Source: Echinicola marina (GTDB taxonomy: Bacteria; Bacteroidota; Bacteroidia; Cytophagales; Cyclobacteriaceae). Taken from it: a DNA stretch of 64,000 nt. This document shows positions 53,470 through 63,514 of the stretch, piece by piece. The position numbers were made by a program, and so were the translations under genes. The stretch lies in assembly GCF_020463795.1 (NCBI RefSeq), contig NZ_CP080025.1, positions 1,739,001 through 1,803,000 of the forward strand, in the 5' to 3' direction. The notes beneath the pieces are model-generated. The model saw only the letters and a program-made list of their open reading frames with translations. It ran no database searches and was not told where the DNA came from. Numbering within the stretch: position 1 is the first letter of the stretch; every line of letters starts with the position of its first letter.

Positions 53470-54011
53470 TTTGGGATCGGGTGATTAATTTTCAAATCTC
53501 ACAAATTATAAATAAACAGTCAAGTTTTTGTATTATTTATAAAATGATCTTATTTTAAATTGTAATAAACCATGAGTATTTGAATTATTTTGTTATTCAA
53601 TGTTTGGTGCACATGGTGGGTTGCCAAATTTCATTTTGGGCAGGTGATTGATGTTTTTAAACATATATATAACTAATTACGACAAAAAATGTTTTTTGGA
53701 TTACATATAAATGCAAAATTGGTTTCATAATATCAGTGTAGAGGTAGTTCAATGTGGACCATTTCAATTGAACTTGCGGCTGTAGGCCTTGTGATAATTA
53801 AGGGAGAAAAAAGCTGAACATCATAAAGCAGGGTGTGAAGGTTACAAAAAATGATACAACCGGATTTTCGTTAAAGATTTTGTAAAATTTCCCTTTTTTC
53901 TTTTCTTTTTTCTATTAAAAGTTCTGATTATTAATTACTTTGCAAGCTAGTATATTTTAGAAAATTATTGCCTAATCAGTGATTTAGGTTGGTTGGATTG
54001 TTGAAAGTGTT
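53470..54011. other. 542-bp intergenic region, divergent
   Basis: AT-rich, between the exported protein (minus) and the SNF2 helicase (plus). It must contain both promoters. I found no convincing coding frame, repeat or strong hairpin. A short inverted pair AGTTCAATGTGG / TTCAATTGAAC sits near 53750-53780. Confidence 0.5.
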
Positions 54012-56951
54012 ATGAAAGTTTCTCCAGAGAAGCCATTTGAAATTGTTTATTCTCTTTTCAGTCACGAATACTTGGGAATCCTTTTTGAGTCCTTTGTTAT
54101 ACAATTGGACGATAAGGGTAGGCTTTCCTTTGCTTATCAGAATATAGCTTCACAAAATGCCCCTGAGTTTGGTAATGGACTGGATGAGGAAGACTATGAA
54201 CTGATCAAGCTGATGGATAGCATGCAACATGATGCTATAGTCAAGCAATTCAATACCAAAAAGCTCAAGCCTAAAGAGTACCTGCGCAAGGTATATGATA
54301 CTAATAGTGAGACTGCAGCGAATAAGGAGATTCGCAATATGATAGAAATCCGTCTGGAAGGATTGCGCGCCAATATTTTGGAGAAGATTAAAGGTAAGCG
54401 CCTTTTCGAAATGGGGAATGATGGCAACCCTATTTGGAAGGAAATCAATGTGATGCCTGATAAGGCTAGTGTGCTTTTCCACTTTAGAAGAAATGAAGAT
54501 AATACCCATTATTTCCCTACCCTGAAATATGGTGAGGAAAAAATGGAGTGGCAGTATAGAGGTGGTTACCTGATTTGTGAAGAGCCTGCTTGGTTGGTGG
54601 TAAATGGCAATCTCTATAATTTTGAGAAGAATGTAGATGGCAAAAAACTGAAGCCATTTTTAAATAAAAAGTTTATAGTCATTCCTAAAAATGTAGAACG
54701 GTCTTATTATCAGAAGTTCATCACACAGCTAGTGGCGTCCTTTGATGTGTATGCAAAAGGATTTGACATAAAAGTTCAGCGGAGTAAGCCTGAGGCTTTG
54801 CTAAGCCTAAGCGACTTGCCCAGTGCTGGGGCAGGAACAGATTTGTTTGGGCAGGCACAGGAATCCGAAGAAGAAGATAGAATCGTTTTTGATCTCAAAT
54901 TCCAGTATGGGAATTATTCCTTCCGCTCGGAAGAAAAGAAATCCAATAATGTGGAGTTGGAAGAGCAGGGGGATAATTATATTTTCCACAAAGTCATCCG
55001 GGATTTGGAGAAAGAAAAATCCTATGGAGATTATCTAAAGGATTTGGGACTGCCAGTTAGAGCTTCTCGATTCAGTTTGGGTAAATCCAAAGCTTTTGAT
55101 TGGTTGAACTCCCACCGTGAGGCACTTGAAGGAATGGGAGTTAAGATCCTCCAAAACCAAAGTGGAAAAGGTAAGAAATACTTCATTGGTAATGCTTCCA
55201 TAAAGGTAGAAATCAAGGAAAATATAGATTGGTTTGATGTAAACGCCATCATTCGCTTTGGTGAATTTGAAATACCTTTTAGTCAACTTAGAAAGTTATT
55301 GGTAAAGGGTAAGTCGGAGTTTGAGCTGCCTAATGGGGAAATAGCTGTGATTCCAGATTCGTGGTTTGTCAACTATTCTGAGATTTTTTCATTCCTTGAA
55401 AATGGTGAGCAACAACATGAACATATGAAGCTTAAAAAGCATCATATTGCGCTGGCCCAAGAATTACAAAAAGGTAACCTCATAGATCTTACGCTAAGCA
55501 GAAAATTGGAGAAGCTCAAGGATTTCTCTGAAATGGAATCTTATGATATTTCTCCTAATTTTAAAGGGACTTTGCGTCCTTACCAAAAGGCTGGTTACGA
55601 TTGGTTGAGGTTCTTGAACGAATATAATTTTGGAGGCTGTTTGGCAGATGATATGGGTTTGGGTAAAACTGTGCAGACCTTGGCATTGCTGGCTCACGAA
55701 AAACAGCGAACTGAAGGGGCTACTTCCCTTTTGGTAATGCCTACTTCATTGATATACAACTGGGAATTAGAAGCCAAAAAGTTTACTCCTGACCTGAGAA
55801 TCCTCGTCTATACAGGCTCCCAACGAATTAAAGACAGCAGCAGGTTCTCAAAATATGATTTGGTCCTGACTTCATATGGTATTACCCGTTTGGATGTGGA
55901 TATCTTAAAAGATTTTTTCTTCAATTATATCATTTTGGACGAATCTCAGGCGATTAAAAATCCCGGGAGTATTATTTCCAAAGCGGTTAATCAATTGGTG
56001 TGTAGGCACAGGCTGATACTGACCGGTACTCCGGTAGAAAATGGGACCATGGATCTTTGGTCACAAATGAATTTTGTGAATCAAGGTCTTCTAGGGACGC
56101 AAGGGGTGTTTAAGAAGCAATTCCTGCAGCCCATAGAAAAGAAAAATGACATGGATAAGGCTGCTAAGCTGCATGCTATGATCAAGCCGTTTGTGCTTAG
56201 GAGACTGAAGACCCAAGTGGCTACAGATCTCCCAGAAAAGGTCATTAATGTAAAATATTCCAATATGACTTCTGAGCAGGAAAGGGCCTATGAGGAGGTG
56301 AAGGCGTATTACCGGGAGAAAATTGTCCAGGAAATGTCCATTCCAGGAATGAAAAGGCAAGCTTTTACACTTTTAAGGGGATTGACCCAGCTGCGGCAAA
56401 TAGCCAATCACCCAAGGCTTACCGATCCTGCGTATACGGGAGATTCCGGTAAGATGGAAGATATTATCCATATGTTGGATTCTACTGCCAGAGAAGGTCA
56501 TAAGGTTTTGGTATTTAGTCAGTTTGTAAAGCATCTTGCCATAGTGAAGGAGTATTTGGAAGCCAATCAGATTCCCTATGCTTATCTGGATGGCACCACT
56601 AAGGACAGGCAAGCTCAGGTAAATGCATTTCAGGAAAATGACAGGGTGAAGATTTTCCTGATATCGCTAAAAGCTGGCGGTGTAGGGCTCAATTTGACCA
56701 AGGCGGAGTATGTATTCCTCTTGGATCCATGGTGGAATCCTGCCGTGGAGGCTCAGGCAATTGACCGGGCACACAGAATTGGTCAGGAAAACAAAGTGAT
56801 CATCTATAAATTTATCACCCATAATACGGTAGAAGAAAAAATCATGGCCCTGCAAGAAAGGAAAATGGCCCTCGCAGGAGAACTGATCAGTACGGAAGAA
56901 AGCTTTATGAAGAACCTTAACAAGGAGGACATTGAGGCCTTGTTAGCGTAA
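54012..56951 (+). CDS. SNF2-family DNA translocase/helicase
   Basis: 979 aa. A variable N-terminal half (1-500) is followed by the SNF2 ATPase: motif I LADDMGLGKTVQTL (about 542-555), motif Ia LLVMPTSLIYNW, motif II as ILDESQAIKNP (DESQ, about 642-652), motif III LTGTPVEN, and the helicase C domain with KVLVFSQFVKHL, SLKAGGVGLNLT and DRAHRIGQ (motifs IV-VI). It probably remodels protein-DNA complexes or RNA polymerase (RapA/HepA-like). Stand-alone, not next to restriction or defence genes. Confidence 0.92.
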   Translation: MKVSPEKPFEIVYSLFSHEYLGILFESFVIQLDDKGRLSFAYQNIASQNAPEFGNGLDEEDYELIKLMDSMQHDAIVKQFNTKKLKPKEYLRKVYDTNSETAANKEIRNMIEIRLEGLRANILEKIKGKRLFEMGNDGNPIWKEINVMPDKASVLFHFRRNEDNTHYFPTLKYGEEKMEWQYRGGYLICEEPAWLVVNGNLYNFEKNVDGKKLKPFLNKKFIVIPKNVERSYYQKFITQLVASFDVYAKGFDIKVQRSKPEALLSLSDLPSAGAGTDLFGQAQESEEEDRIVFDLKFQYGNYSFRSEEKKSNNVELEEQGDNYIFHKVIRDLEKEKSYGDYLKDLGLPVRASRFSLGKSKAFDWLNSHREALEGMGVKILQNQSGKGKKYFIGNASIKVEIKENIDWFDVNAIIRFGEFEIPFSQLRKLLVKGKSEFELPNGEIAVIPDSWFVNYSEIFSFLENGEQQHEHMKLKKHHIALAQELQKGNLIDLTLSRKLEKLKDFSEMESYDISPNFKGTLRPYQKAGYDWLRFLNEYNFGGCLADDMGLGKTVQTLALLAHEKQRTEGATSLLVMPTSLIYNWELEAKKFTPDLRILVYTGSQRIKDSSRFSKYDLVLTSYGITRLDVDILKDFFFNYIILDESQAIKNPGSIISKAVNQLVCRHRLILTGTPVENGTMDLWSQMNFVNQGLLGTQGVFKKQFLQPIEKKNDMDKAAKLHAMIKPFVLRRLKTQVATDLPEKVINVKYSNMTSEQERAYEEVKAYYREKIVQEMSIPGMKRQAFTLLRGLTQLRQIANHPRLTDPAYTGDSGKMEDIIHMLDSTAREGHKVLVFSQFVKHLAIVKEYLEANQIPYAYLDGTTKDRQAQVNAFQENDRVKIFLISLKAGGVGLNLTKAEYVFLLDPWWNPAVEAQAIDRAHRIGQENKVIIYKFITHNTVEEKIMALQERKMALAGELISTEESFMKNLNKEDIEALLA

Positions 56952-57084
56952 AACCTCAAAATTTAGATGAAGATTGCTTAGAAGGGAGCTTTGTTTGAAA
57001 ATCTTCCAATAATAATGGTGGGAAACTAAAAAAGATATAATTTTAAAGCAGTATTTAGTCTTGTTTCCCTAATTTTTGATAAGT

Positions 57085-57939
57085 ATGGAAAGTGCGATTT
57101 TGATCATACAGTGCAAGGACCAGAAAGGTATCGTGGCAGCTGTTTCCCAGTTCCTTTATTTCCACAATGGAAATGTAGAGGAAGTTGATCAGTATATAGA
57201 TAATGAAACCGGTGATTTTTTTATGAGGGCTAAGTGGGAGCTGAGTACCTTTGCGATCAAAAAAGATCAAATTGAAAGAATTTTTTCAGAAACAGTAGGG
57301 ACTAAGTTTGGCATGAACTTTACCTTGCATTTTACGGAACCTAAGCCAAAGATGGCAATCATGGTTTCACAGCATTCGCACTGTCTGTTTGACATTCTTT
57401 CGCGCTATTACTCGGGGCAGTTTCAGGTGGAGATTCCAATGGTGATTTCCAATCATGAAAAGTTAAAATCAGTGGTAGAGGCATTTGATATTCCTTTTTA
57501 CCATTTTCCCATTACTAAGGAAAATAAGGCTGATCAAGAAGCAAGACAATTGGAATTAATGGCCGAAAAAGGTATTGATTTTGTGGTTTTGGCCAGGTAT
57601 ATGCAGATTTTAAGTCCTCAATTTATCGCACAATATCCCAATAAAATCATCAATATTCATCATTCGTTTTTGCCGGCTTTTGTAGGGGCCAAACCATATC
57701 ATGCCGCGCATAAGCGAGGGGTGAAAATCATAGGGGCCACAGGGCATTATGTGACAGAGGAATTGGATGCTGGGCCTATTATTGAGCAGGATATTGCCCG
57801 AGTCAAACACCATAATACAGTGGAAGAACTGGTGCAAATCGGTCAAGATGTGGAGAAAGTAGTGCTGTCAAAAGCGATAAAATACCATATTGCCCAAAAA
57901 GTAATGGTCATGGGGAACAAGACCATTATATTTAATTAA
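57085..57939 (+). CDS. purU: Formyltetrahydrofolate deformylase
   Basis: 284 aa from the ATG at 57085 (MESAILIIQCKDQKGIVAAV). N-terminal ACT domain (about 1-75), then the formyl-transferase fold with SHCLFDILSRYYSGQF, VVLARYMQILSPQF and INIHHSFLPAFVGAKPY (catalytic His block, about 190-205), then GATGHYVTEELDAGPIIEQD. It hydrolyses 10-formyl-THF to formate and THF, feeding purine synthesis and one-carbon balance. Confidence 0.95.
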   Translation: MESAILIIQCKDQKGIVAAVSQFLYFHNGNVEEVDQYIDNETGDFFMRAKWELSTFAIKKDQIERIFSETVGTKFGMNFTLHFTEPKPKMAIMVSQHSHCLFDILSRYYSGQFQVEIPMVISNHEKLKSVVEAFDIPFYHFPITKENKADQEARQLELMAEKGIDFVVLARYMQILSPQFIAQYPNKIINIHHSFLPAFVGAKPYHAAHKRGVKIIGATGHYVTEELDAGPIIEQDIARVKHHNTVEELVQIGQDVEKVVLSKAIKYHIAQKVMVMGNKTIIFN

Positions 57940-58041
57940 AAAGTTTAGGCTGCCCGATAGGTTTCTGGTTTGATTGATTTTAGGTCATTGGCCAGTAATT
58001 CTTTATGGGACAGCCTTGATTATTTTTCCAAAAGATGTTGT

Positions 58042-58446
58042 TTAGTTGATTTTTTCTAACTCTACAGTAATATTCCCTTTATCATCATAAAAGACCAGTC
58101 TATTGGCAGTTTGACTGTATTTTTTGCTCATTTCTAGGGATGTTAAGTAAGCTTGTTCTATAAATCTTTCATCGCAAGGCTTGCTGTCTGCATACAGTGT
58201 TGAGAATTTTACCTTTTCCTCATTATAGACAGCTTGTCCTTTAAAATCATTGCAGATTGACGAGCCTGATACCTTTTTGTCTTCTCCGAATTTTAGGGTC
58301 ATATCCGCAAGTTGTTCTCGGGTGGCTGGGGCTCCTTTGATAGATCTTACTTTCCAGTCATGGGCTCCAATATCAGTAGGACCACTACAAGAAAAAAATG
58401 TTAAGGATAGCAAGCAGATTAAGAATAGAACATTAAGGAACTTCAT
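58042..58446 (-). CDS. META-domain lipoprotein
   Basis: 134 aa. Lipoprotein signal (MKFLNVLFLICLLSLTFFSCS, lipobox FFSC, Cys20), then a HslJ/META-like domain: WKVRSIKGAPATREQLADMT, VSGSSICNDFKG, and a closing NRLVFYDDKGNITVELEKI. META proteins are linked to stress or motility; exact role unknown. The gene converges with purU. Confidence 0.78.
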   Translation of the reverse strand: MKFLNVLFLICLLSLTFFSCSGPTDIGAHDWKVRSIKGAPATREQLADMTLKFGEDKKVSGSSICNDFKGQAVYNEEKVKFSTLYADSKPCDERFIEQAYLTSLEMSKKYSQTANRLVFYDDKGNITVELEKIN

Positions 58447-58624
58447 GTTTAAAGTTTTTTTGTGAACAAATTTTTTAATAAATCAGAAGAAACTATCTCT
58501 GATCAATTCAAAGATCGGCCAACTGATTTGTTATCAAACTCCACAAAAAGCATACGGAAAGCGCCATATTAGGAAAAAATGTACTGATATTTTTATTTAT
58601 GGTTTAAGGGCTTTATCGATGGGA

Positions 58625-59779
58625 TCAATAGACAATTTTTCTGGGGATGTCTTGAGGCAAGCGTGTCAAAAGTTCATAGTTGACTTGTTGGCTGGATTCA
58701 CTGAAGGAGGCCACGGTTATTTCATTGCTTTTTTGCTTACCAATAATCACTACTTCATCGCCTTTCTTGACTTCTTTAAGGTCTGTCACGTCGACACATA
58801 TAGAGTTCATAGTAACAGTGCCAACCACAGAGACGATTTTTCCGCAGATCAAGACCTTGCCCAGATTGGAAAGCATTCGGCTAAAACCATGGCCATAACC
58901 TACAGGAACCATGGCGACTAACATGTTTCTGGGAGCCATATAGGTGTTACCGTAGCCGATGAAATCACCTATTTCTACCCTTTTTAAGCTCATGATCTTG
59001 CTTTTCCAAGTGATCAGGCGCTTAAGCGGATTTTTCCTGTTGACCGCCAGTTGTTTGAATTTGCTCATATAGGTTTCTTGGCTGGGCCAAAAGCCATATT
59101 GGGCGATGCCTATTCTTACCATGTCCATGATGGTCTCTGGATAGCTTAAGCTGGCCGCTGAGCAGGCGGTGTGATGGGTTTCGAATTTAATTCCCTTACT
59201 GAGAAACCATTTTTTGAATTCATGGTATTTTTTGATTTGGTTTTGCACGCGTACATAATTGGCAATACTTTCTGCTCCTGCGTAATGGGTGCATAGTCCA
59301 GAGAGCTCTAGGAAAGCTTGGTTTTCTACTAGCATTTCTGCCAAAATTTCCTTTTCCTTCCATTCAAAACCAGTTCTGTGAAAGCCGGTTTCTACTTCTA
59401 TATGGATTTTTGCCCGTATCTTTAGTCTTTTGGCCGTTTTGATGCTTGCCAATAACCTGTCAAACTCAAACACAAAAAATTCCACATTGTTTTTGATGGC
59501 CCATTCCAAGTCTTTGTTTTCAATCATGCCCATGATCATGATGGTACTGTTTTTTTGGGAGGAAGCAAATACTCGCTGTGCTTCATCCGTGCTAAAAGTG
59601 CTAAAATGCCTTATGCCAACAGATTCAGCGATAGGGATAATGTTTTCAATACCATGGCCGTAGGCATTGCCTTTCACTACAGAAGAGATGACGGTTTCAG
59701 TACCCAGTTGATTTTGAAGGAACTTAATGTTTCTTCGGTAGGCTGATTTACTGATTTCCAAATGGGAAGTATGTGGCAT
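58625..59779 (-). CDS. alr: Alanine racemase
   Basis: 384 aa PLP enzyme making D-alanine for peptidoglycan. The PLP lysine is Lys36 in SSVVKGNAYGHG, the substrate-side motif RTGFEWKE follows, and the C-terminal beta domain has the catalytic Tyr in GYGNTYMAPRNMLVAMVPVGYGHGF and the MNSICVDVTDL block. Complete. 21 bp downstream of the M20 hydrolase gene on the same strand. Confidence 0.93.
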   Translation of the reverse strand: MPHTSHLEISKSAYRRNIKFLQNQLGTETVISSVVKGNAYGHGIENIIPIAESVGIRHFSTFSTDEAQRVFASSQKNSTIMIMGMIENKDLEWAIKNNVEFFVFEFDRLLASIKTAKRLKIRAKIHIEVETGFHRTGFEWKEKEILAEMLVENQAFLELSGLCTHYAGAESIANYVRVQNQIKKYHEFKKWFLSKGIKFETHHTACSAASLSYPETIMDMVRIGIAQYGFWPSQETYMSKFKQLAVNRKNPLKRLITWKSKIMSLKRVEIGDFIGYGNTYMAPRNMLVAMVPVGYGHGFSRMLSNLGKVLICGKIVSVVGTVTMNSICVDVTDLKEVKKGDEVVIIGKQKSNEITVASFSESSQQVNYELLTRLPQDIPRKIVY

Positions 59780-59800
59780 GGGGTGATGGCTTTACGCTGT

Positions 59801-60934
59801 TTAATGGTGAATTTGTTCTAGGATTTTTTCAAACATATTTATTCCAGTGGGGATGATCTTATCGGGGAAGTCATAATGGGCTTCATGGAGCCTAGGTTGA
59901 TTTTTGCCTGATCCTAGGCCAAAGAGCAGTGTTTTGCTTTCTGAAGAGAATTGGCCAAAATCCTCCGACCATTTAAAAGGGCTTCTGATATGCTTGGTTT
60001 TCAACTCTAGTTTTTTTGCGGCCTCATTGGCGTAGTTCCAGGCTAGATCATCATTTATGGTACAAGCAAATTCCTCTGTATAAGAAATGCTTAGTTCCAG
60101 CTGGTATTCCTTAGCAATTAAACTGCAAAGCTGTTCCGCATAGTCTAAGAGTCTGCCCATATTTTGGTCGTCAATGGTGCGTAGGGTGGCGCGGATACTG
60201 GCTTTGCCTGGGCTGGTGCCAAAGGAAATTTCTCCCAGTTCTGCATGAATGACCGTGACCAAGGAGAATGAATCGATACTTTTGGTGATCAAGGGTAATC
60301 CTACGATGATTTTGGACATGGCTTGAGCCGGACTAATGCCGTCTTCTGGATGGGCCGCATGGGAAGTCCTGCCCTGTAGCTCAATGATCATACCTTTTGA
60401 AGCTGCAGTAAAGACACCTTTTTTGAGTATTATTTCATTTTCCGGTTCTCCGGGGAGGTTGTGTAGGGCAAATGAAAAATCTGATTTGATTTTATGGTAT
60501 TTTGGATCCTGGAGTACTTTTTTTGCTCCATCTCCAGTTTCTTCAGCAGGTTGGAAAAGCAAGTTTATTTGCCCCTTTTTGGGTTTTTGAGCGGCTATAG
60601 ACATACCCAATCCGGCTACTATGGCCATATGGCCATCATGTCCGCAACTGTGGGCGCAGTTTGGGACTTTACTTTTATGTTTGATATGCAGGCTTTCCTG
60701 TATGGGCAAGGCGTCCAATTCACAACGGATCAAAGTGCTGGGGCCATCTTCTTTGCCTTTAAAAATAAATGCCAGACCATGTCCTCCCAACTCTTCGATA
60801 CATTCGTCTGGATTTAATGAACTAAAAAAATCCTTCACGCTTTTTGCGGTGGATTTTTCTTTTCCGGACAATTCAGGATGCTGATGGAGCTCCTTTCTAA
60901 AATTGACTAATTTTTGAAAATCTGCTTTTTTCAT
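59801..60934 (-). CDS. M20-family amidohydrolase/metallopeptidase
   Basis: 377 aa from the ATG at 60934 (MKKADFQKLVNFRKELHQHPELSG is the normal family start; a longer frame from 60988 adds 18 non-matching residues). Zinc-site segments in order: CAHSCGHDGHMAIVAGL (His-Asp), FQPAEETGDGAKKVL (Glu-Glu), ALHNLPG, and LHEAHYDFPD near the end (final His). Likely hydrolyses N-acyl amino acids. Same strand as alr. Confidence 0.9.
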   Translation of the reverse strand: MKKADFQKLVNFRKELHQHPELSGKEKSTAKSVKDFFSSLNPDECIEELGGHGLAFIFKGKEDGPSTLIRCELDALPIQESLHIKHKSKVPNCAHSCGHDGHMAIVAGLGMSIAAQKPKKGQINLLFQPAEETGDGAKKVLQDPKYHKIKSDFSFALHNLPGEPENEIILKKGVFTAASKGMIIELQGRTSHAAHPEDGISPAQAMSKIIVGLPLITKSIDSFSLVTVIHAELGEISFGTSPGKASIRATLRTIDDQNMGRLLDYAEQLCSLIAKEYQLELSISYTEEFACTINDDLAWNYANEAAKKLELKTKHIRSPFKWSEDFGQFSSESKTLLFGLGSGKNQPRLHEAHYDFPDKIIPTGINMFEKILEQIHH

Positions 60935-61243
60935 GCGCCTAAAAGTTTGTTGGATCCTTATCTGTGCCAAGATCATGCCGTTTGACACTAATTATCTATG
61001 TTTTCGTATTTATAGGAGGGTACACTTGTAATGGCTGGGAAATTATAGTTTGCATTTAAATTAGCTTAATTCTGGGTAATTCACAACCCCCCTTCTTGTA
61101 TAGGCCTTTAGTTTAAAAGAGTGGTTTTTATGAAATTTTTGAGCTTGGAATCAGCTGCTTATATAAAACTTGAAAATGATAGATTATTTGGCTGAACTTA
61201 TTTATATTCAATTTTGCTTTCTATCTACTAAAACTTTCATCCT
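60935..61243. other. 309-bp intergenic region
   Basis: Divergent gap between the M20 gene (minus) and the small gene at 61244 (plus). No coding frame or strong hairpin found. Confidence 0.5.
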
Positions 61244-61420
61244 ATGAACGCAGAACAAAAAACAGCTCTTACCGACGAAATTGAAAAGTTAAAAGCATCA
61301 TTGACTGGTGACATGTTTAGTGACATGGAAGTTCGTGACAAAATCCACAATCTTGAAATGCAGCTGAATGGAACTAAGCCTATGGATAGCCATTTTGATT
61401 GTATTGGATGCGGTAGTTAA
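61244..61420 (+). CDS. Small CxxC protein, 58 aa
   Basis: Read by hand: ATG 61244, TAA 61418-61420. Helical (MNAEQKTALTDEIEKLKASL) with a C-terminal FDCIGCGS, a CxxC that could bind a metal. It has its own terminator at 61448-61472 and no competing frame. From memory, small proteins with a similar C-terminal CxxCGS tail occur in other Bacteroidota, but this cannot be checked here. Function unknown. Confidence 0.65.
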   Translation: MNAEQKTALTDEIEKLKASLTGDMFSDMEVRDKIHNLEMQLNGTKPMDSHFDCIGCGS

Positions 61421-61445
61421 ACCATCGACAAACAGAAATTGAATG

Positions 61446-61474
61446 AGAGGCCCTTAATTGGGCTTTTTTTTGTC
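61446..61474 (+). terminator. Terminator after the small CxxC gene
   Basis: AGGCCC (61448-61453) pairs with GGGCTT (61460-61465) around TTAATT, followed by a T-run. Confidence 0.75.
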
Positions 61475-61545
61475 TAAATAATTTTGGTTCTTTTTTTTAT
61501 GAACTAACAAAACCTTTTGTATATTTGCATCGTTTACTCCCTTAA

Positions 61546-62022
61546 ATGTCAAAATATTGTATGAAGTTATCTGACAAAGAACAAGAAATAATTGAGCGAA
61601 TTGGGGTCTTTTTTGAGAAGAAAGGACATCAACCCATATTGGGAAGAATTATGGGGCTTCTGTTGGTATTGGATAAAGCAGAGGCCACTTTTGATGAGAT
61701 ACAGGAATATTTGTCTGTCAGTAAAAGTGCCGTCAGCAATGCCCTTACACTCTTGCAGAGCCTTGATAGGGTAGAGTATACGACCAAACCAGGAGAGAGA
61801 AAAAGGTATTTTCGTTTGAAGGTCAGAAACTGGAGAAGGGATATGCAGGATGATATGAATGGTGTTTTTAGGATCAGTGCCCTATTAAAGGAAGTGATGG
61901 AAGTAAGGTCCAATTCCAATGTTGATTTTAATCATGTTATTACAGATTTTCAAAAGTTCATTGATTTCATGAAAGAAGAAATGCCAAAACTTATTGAAAA
62001 ATATGATCGGCTTCACAGCTGA
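61546..62022 (+). CDS. GbsR/MarR-family transcriptional regulator
   Basis: 158 aa. Winged HTH with GRIMGLLLVLDKAEATFDEI, LSVSKSAVSNALTLLQSLD (recognition helix) and VEYTTKPGERKRYFRLK (wing). C-terminal helices for dimerisation. It heads a gene cluster for an efflux system (TolC and adaptor follow, 74 bp and more) and most likely represses it. Confidence 0.88.
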   Translation: MSKYCMKLSDKEQEIIERIGVFFEKKGHQPILGRIMGLLLVLDKAEATFDEIQEYLSVSKSAVSNALTLLQSLDRVEYTTKPGERKRYFRLKVRNWRRDMQDDMNGVFRISALLKEVMEVRSNSNVDFNHVITDFQKFIDFMKEEMPKLIEKYDRLHS

Positions 62023-62096
62023 TATATTTTTTGTTTTGTAAGTTCTTAAAACACAGAACAAAGTAATAATTAAGGAAATAACTATAATATAATAAA

Positions 62097-63464
62097 ATGA
62101 AAAAACAGTATTTGATCGGTTTTTTAGCTGCTTTTATAGTCTCGGGGAGCGTATTTGCTCAGAACAAGTTTGAGGAGGGCGGTGTATTTACGCTCAAGGA
62201 ATGTATTGACCTGGGCTTAAAGCACAATACCGAAATCAAAAAGGCCCAGCTGGATGAAGAAGCGGCAGATTTTCAGCGTAAGGAAATTACAGGTAGTGGT
62301 TTGCCACAGATAGATGCTTATGGGCAGTATAATAATTTCTTGGATGTATATCCGCAGGCGATTCCTGGTGGGGTATTGAACCCAGAATCCGATCCGAATG
62401 GAGTAGATGTGATCTCTTTTGGGGTGCCACAGAGCATGAAAGCTGGGTTTAAATTAAACCAGCTGGTATTCAGTCAATCCTATTTGGTTGGGCTAAAAGC
62501 AGCCAAAACTTCCGAAGAATTCTACAGACTGCTCACCAGAATGACCGAAGAGGACATTATTTATGATATTTCTTTGAACTATTATAATGTAATCGCCACC
62601 CAGCTTCAGATGGATAATCTTCAGGCCAACCATGATAAATTGAAGAAGCTTGAAGAAATCATCAAGGCCCAATATGAGAATGATCTGGCCAGAAAAGTGG
62701 ATTATAACCGTGTGAAGGTCAATTTGACCACTTTGGAAACGCAGATGGACAATTTGGAGATTGTCACAGAACAAAGGACTAATTACTTGAAGCTGATGAT
62801 GGGGATGCCAGTGGATCTCCCATTGGAACTGGCACCTTATAACTTTACGGACAAAGATTTGCCTTTGCAGGCCTTGCAATCCGACAGTGACTTGAGTGAG
62901 CGATATGACCTCCAAGTGCTGGATAAGCAATTGGAGCTTCATTCCTTGAATATCAAGAATATCAAATCGGGGTATTATCCAACCTTGGCGGCTTTTGCTG
63001 ACGTAAATTACAATGCCTTCTCAAAGGAATTCGATTTTATTTCAGATAGCCATGTGTGGTATAGAGGAGCATTGATTGGCTTGCAATTGAATGTACCGAT
63101 CTTTGACGGCTTTCAGAAGAAGAACAGAATTGCGCAGGCAAAAGTGGAATCAGAAAAGGTCAAATATGATCAGTTTATGGCCGAGCAATCAGCAGAGGCA
63201 GAATACCTCAATGCTATCAAGAAACTTGGGAATAGTATCAAAAGCTTGAAGGCCCAAGAGTCCAATTTGGAACTTTCAGAGACTGTGTTTGATGAAACGG
63301 CTCAATTGTACAGGGAAGGACTTTCCCCTTTGACCGATCTATTAGATGCAGAAACGTCGCTCAGAGAAGCCCGGTCCACTTATTATCAGCAGATTATCAG
63401 TGTTAAGACAGCAGAGGCTGATTTGTATAAATCAAAAGGGCAGATTGAAAAAATCATTAAATAA
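62097..63464 (+). CDS. TolC-family outer-membrane efflux protein
   Basis: 455 aa. Signal peptide (MKKQYLIGFLAAFIVSGSVFAQ), then the long alternating coiled-coil/beta structure of TolC channels in two repeats; FTLKECIDLGLKHNTEIKKAQLDEEAADFQ and LYREGLSPLTDLLDAETSLREA are family patterns. It should form the outer-membrane duct of an efflux pump with the adaptor encoded next. Confidence 0.92.
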   Translation: MKKQYLIGFLAAFIVSGSVFAQNKFEEGGVFTLKECIDLGLKHNTEIKKAQLDEEAADFQRKEITGSGLPQIDAYGQYNNFLDVYPQAIPGGVLNPESDPNGVDVISFGVPQSMKAGFKLNQLVFSQSYLVGLKAAKTSEEFYRLLTRMTEEDIIYDISLNYYNVIATQLQMDNLQANHDKLKKLEEIIKAQYENDLARKVDYNRVKVNLTTLETQMDNLEIVTEQRTNYLKLMMGMPVDLPLELAPYNFTDKDLPLQALQSDSDLSERYDLQVLDKQLELHSLNIKNIKSGYYPTLAAFADVNYNAFSKEFDFISDSHVWYRGALIGLQLNVPIFDGFQKKNRIAQAKVESEKVKYDQFMAEQSAEAEYLNAIKKLGNSIKSLKAQESNLELSETVFDETAQLYREGLSPLTDLLDAETSLREARSTYYQQIISVKTAEADLYKSKGQIEKIIK

Positions 63465-63514
63465 TCAAACAAAGAACAAAAGAGGAGATTCCTCCAACCA
63501 TATCATCTAAAGTC

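Noticed and set aside
54012-56951. SNF2 helicase as part of a DISARM-, BREX- or restriction-type defence island
   Set aside because: Neighbours are housekeeping genes (purU, an exported protein) and no methylase or nuclease is nearby.
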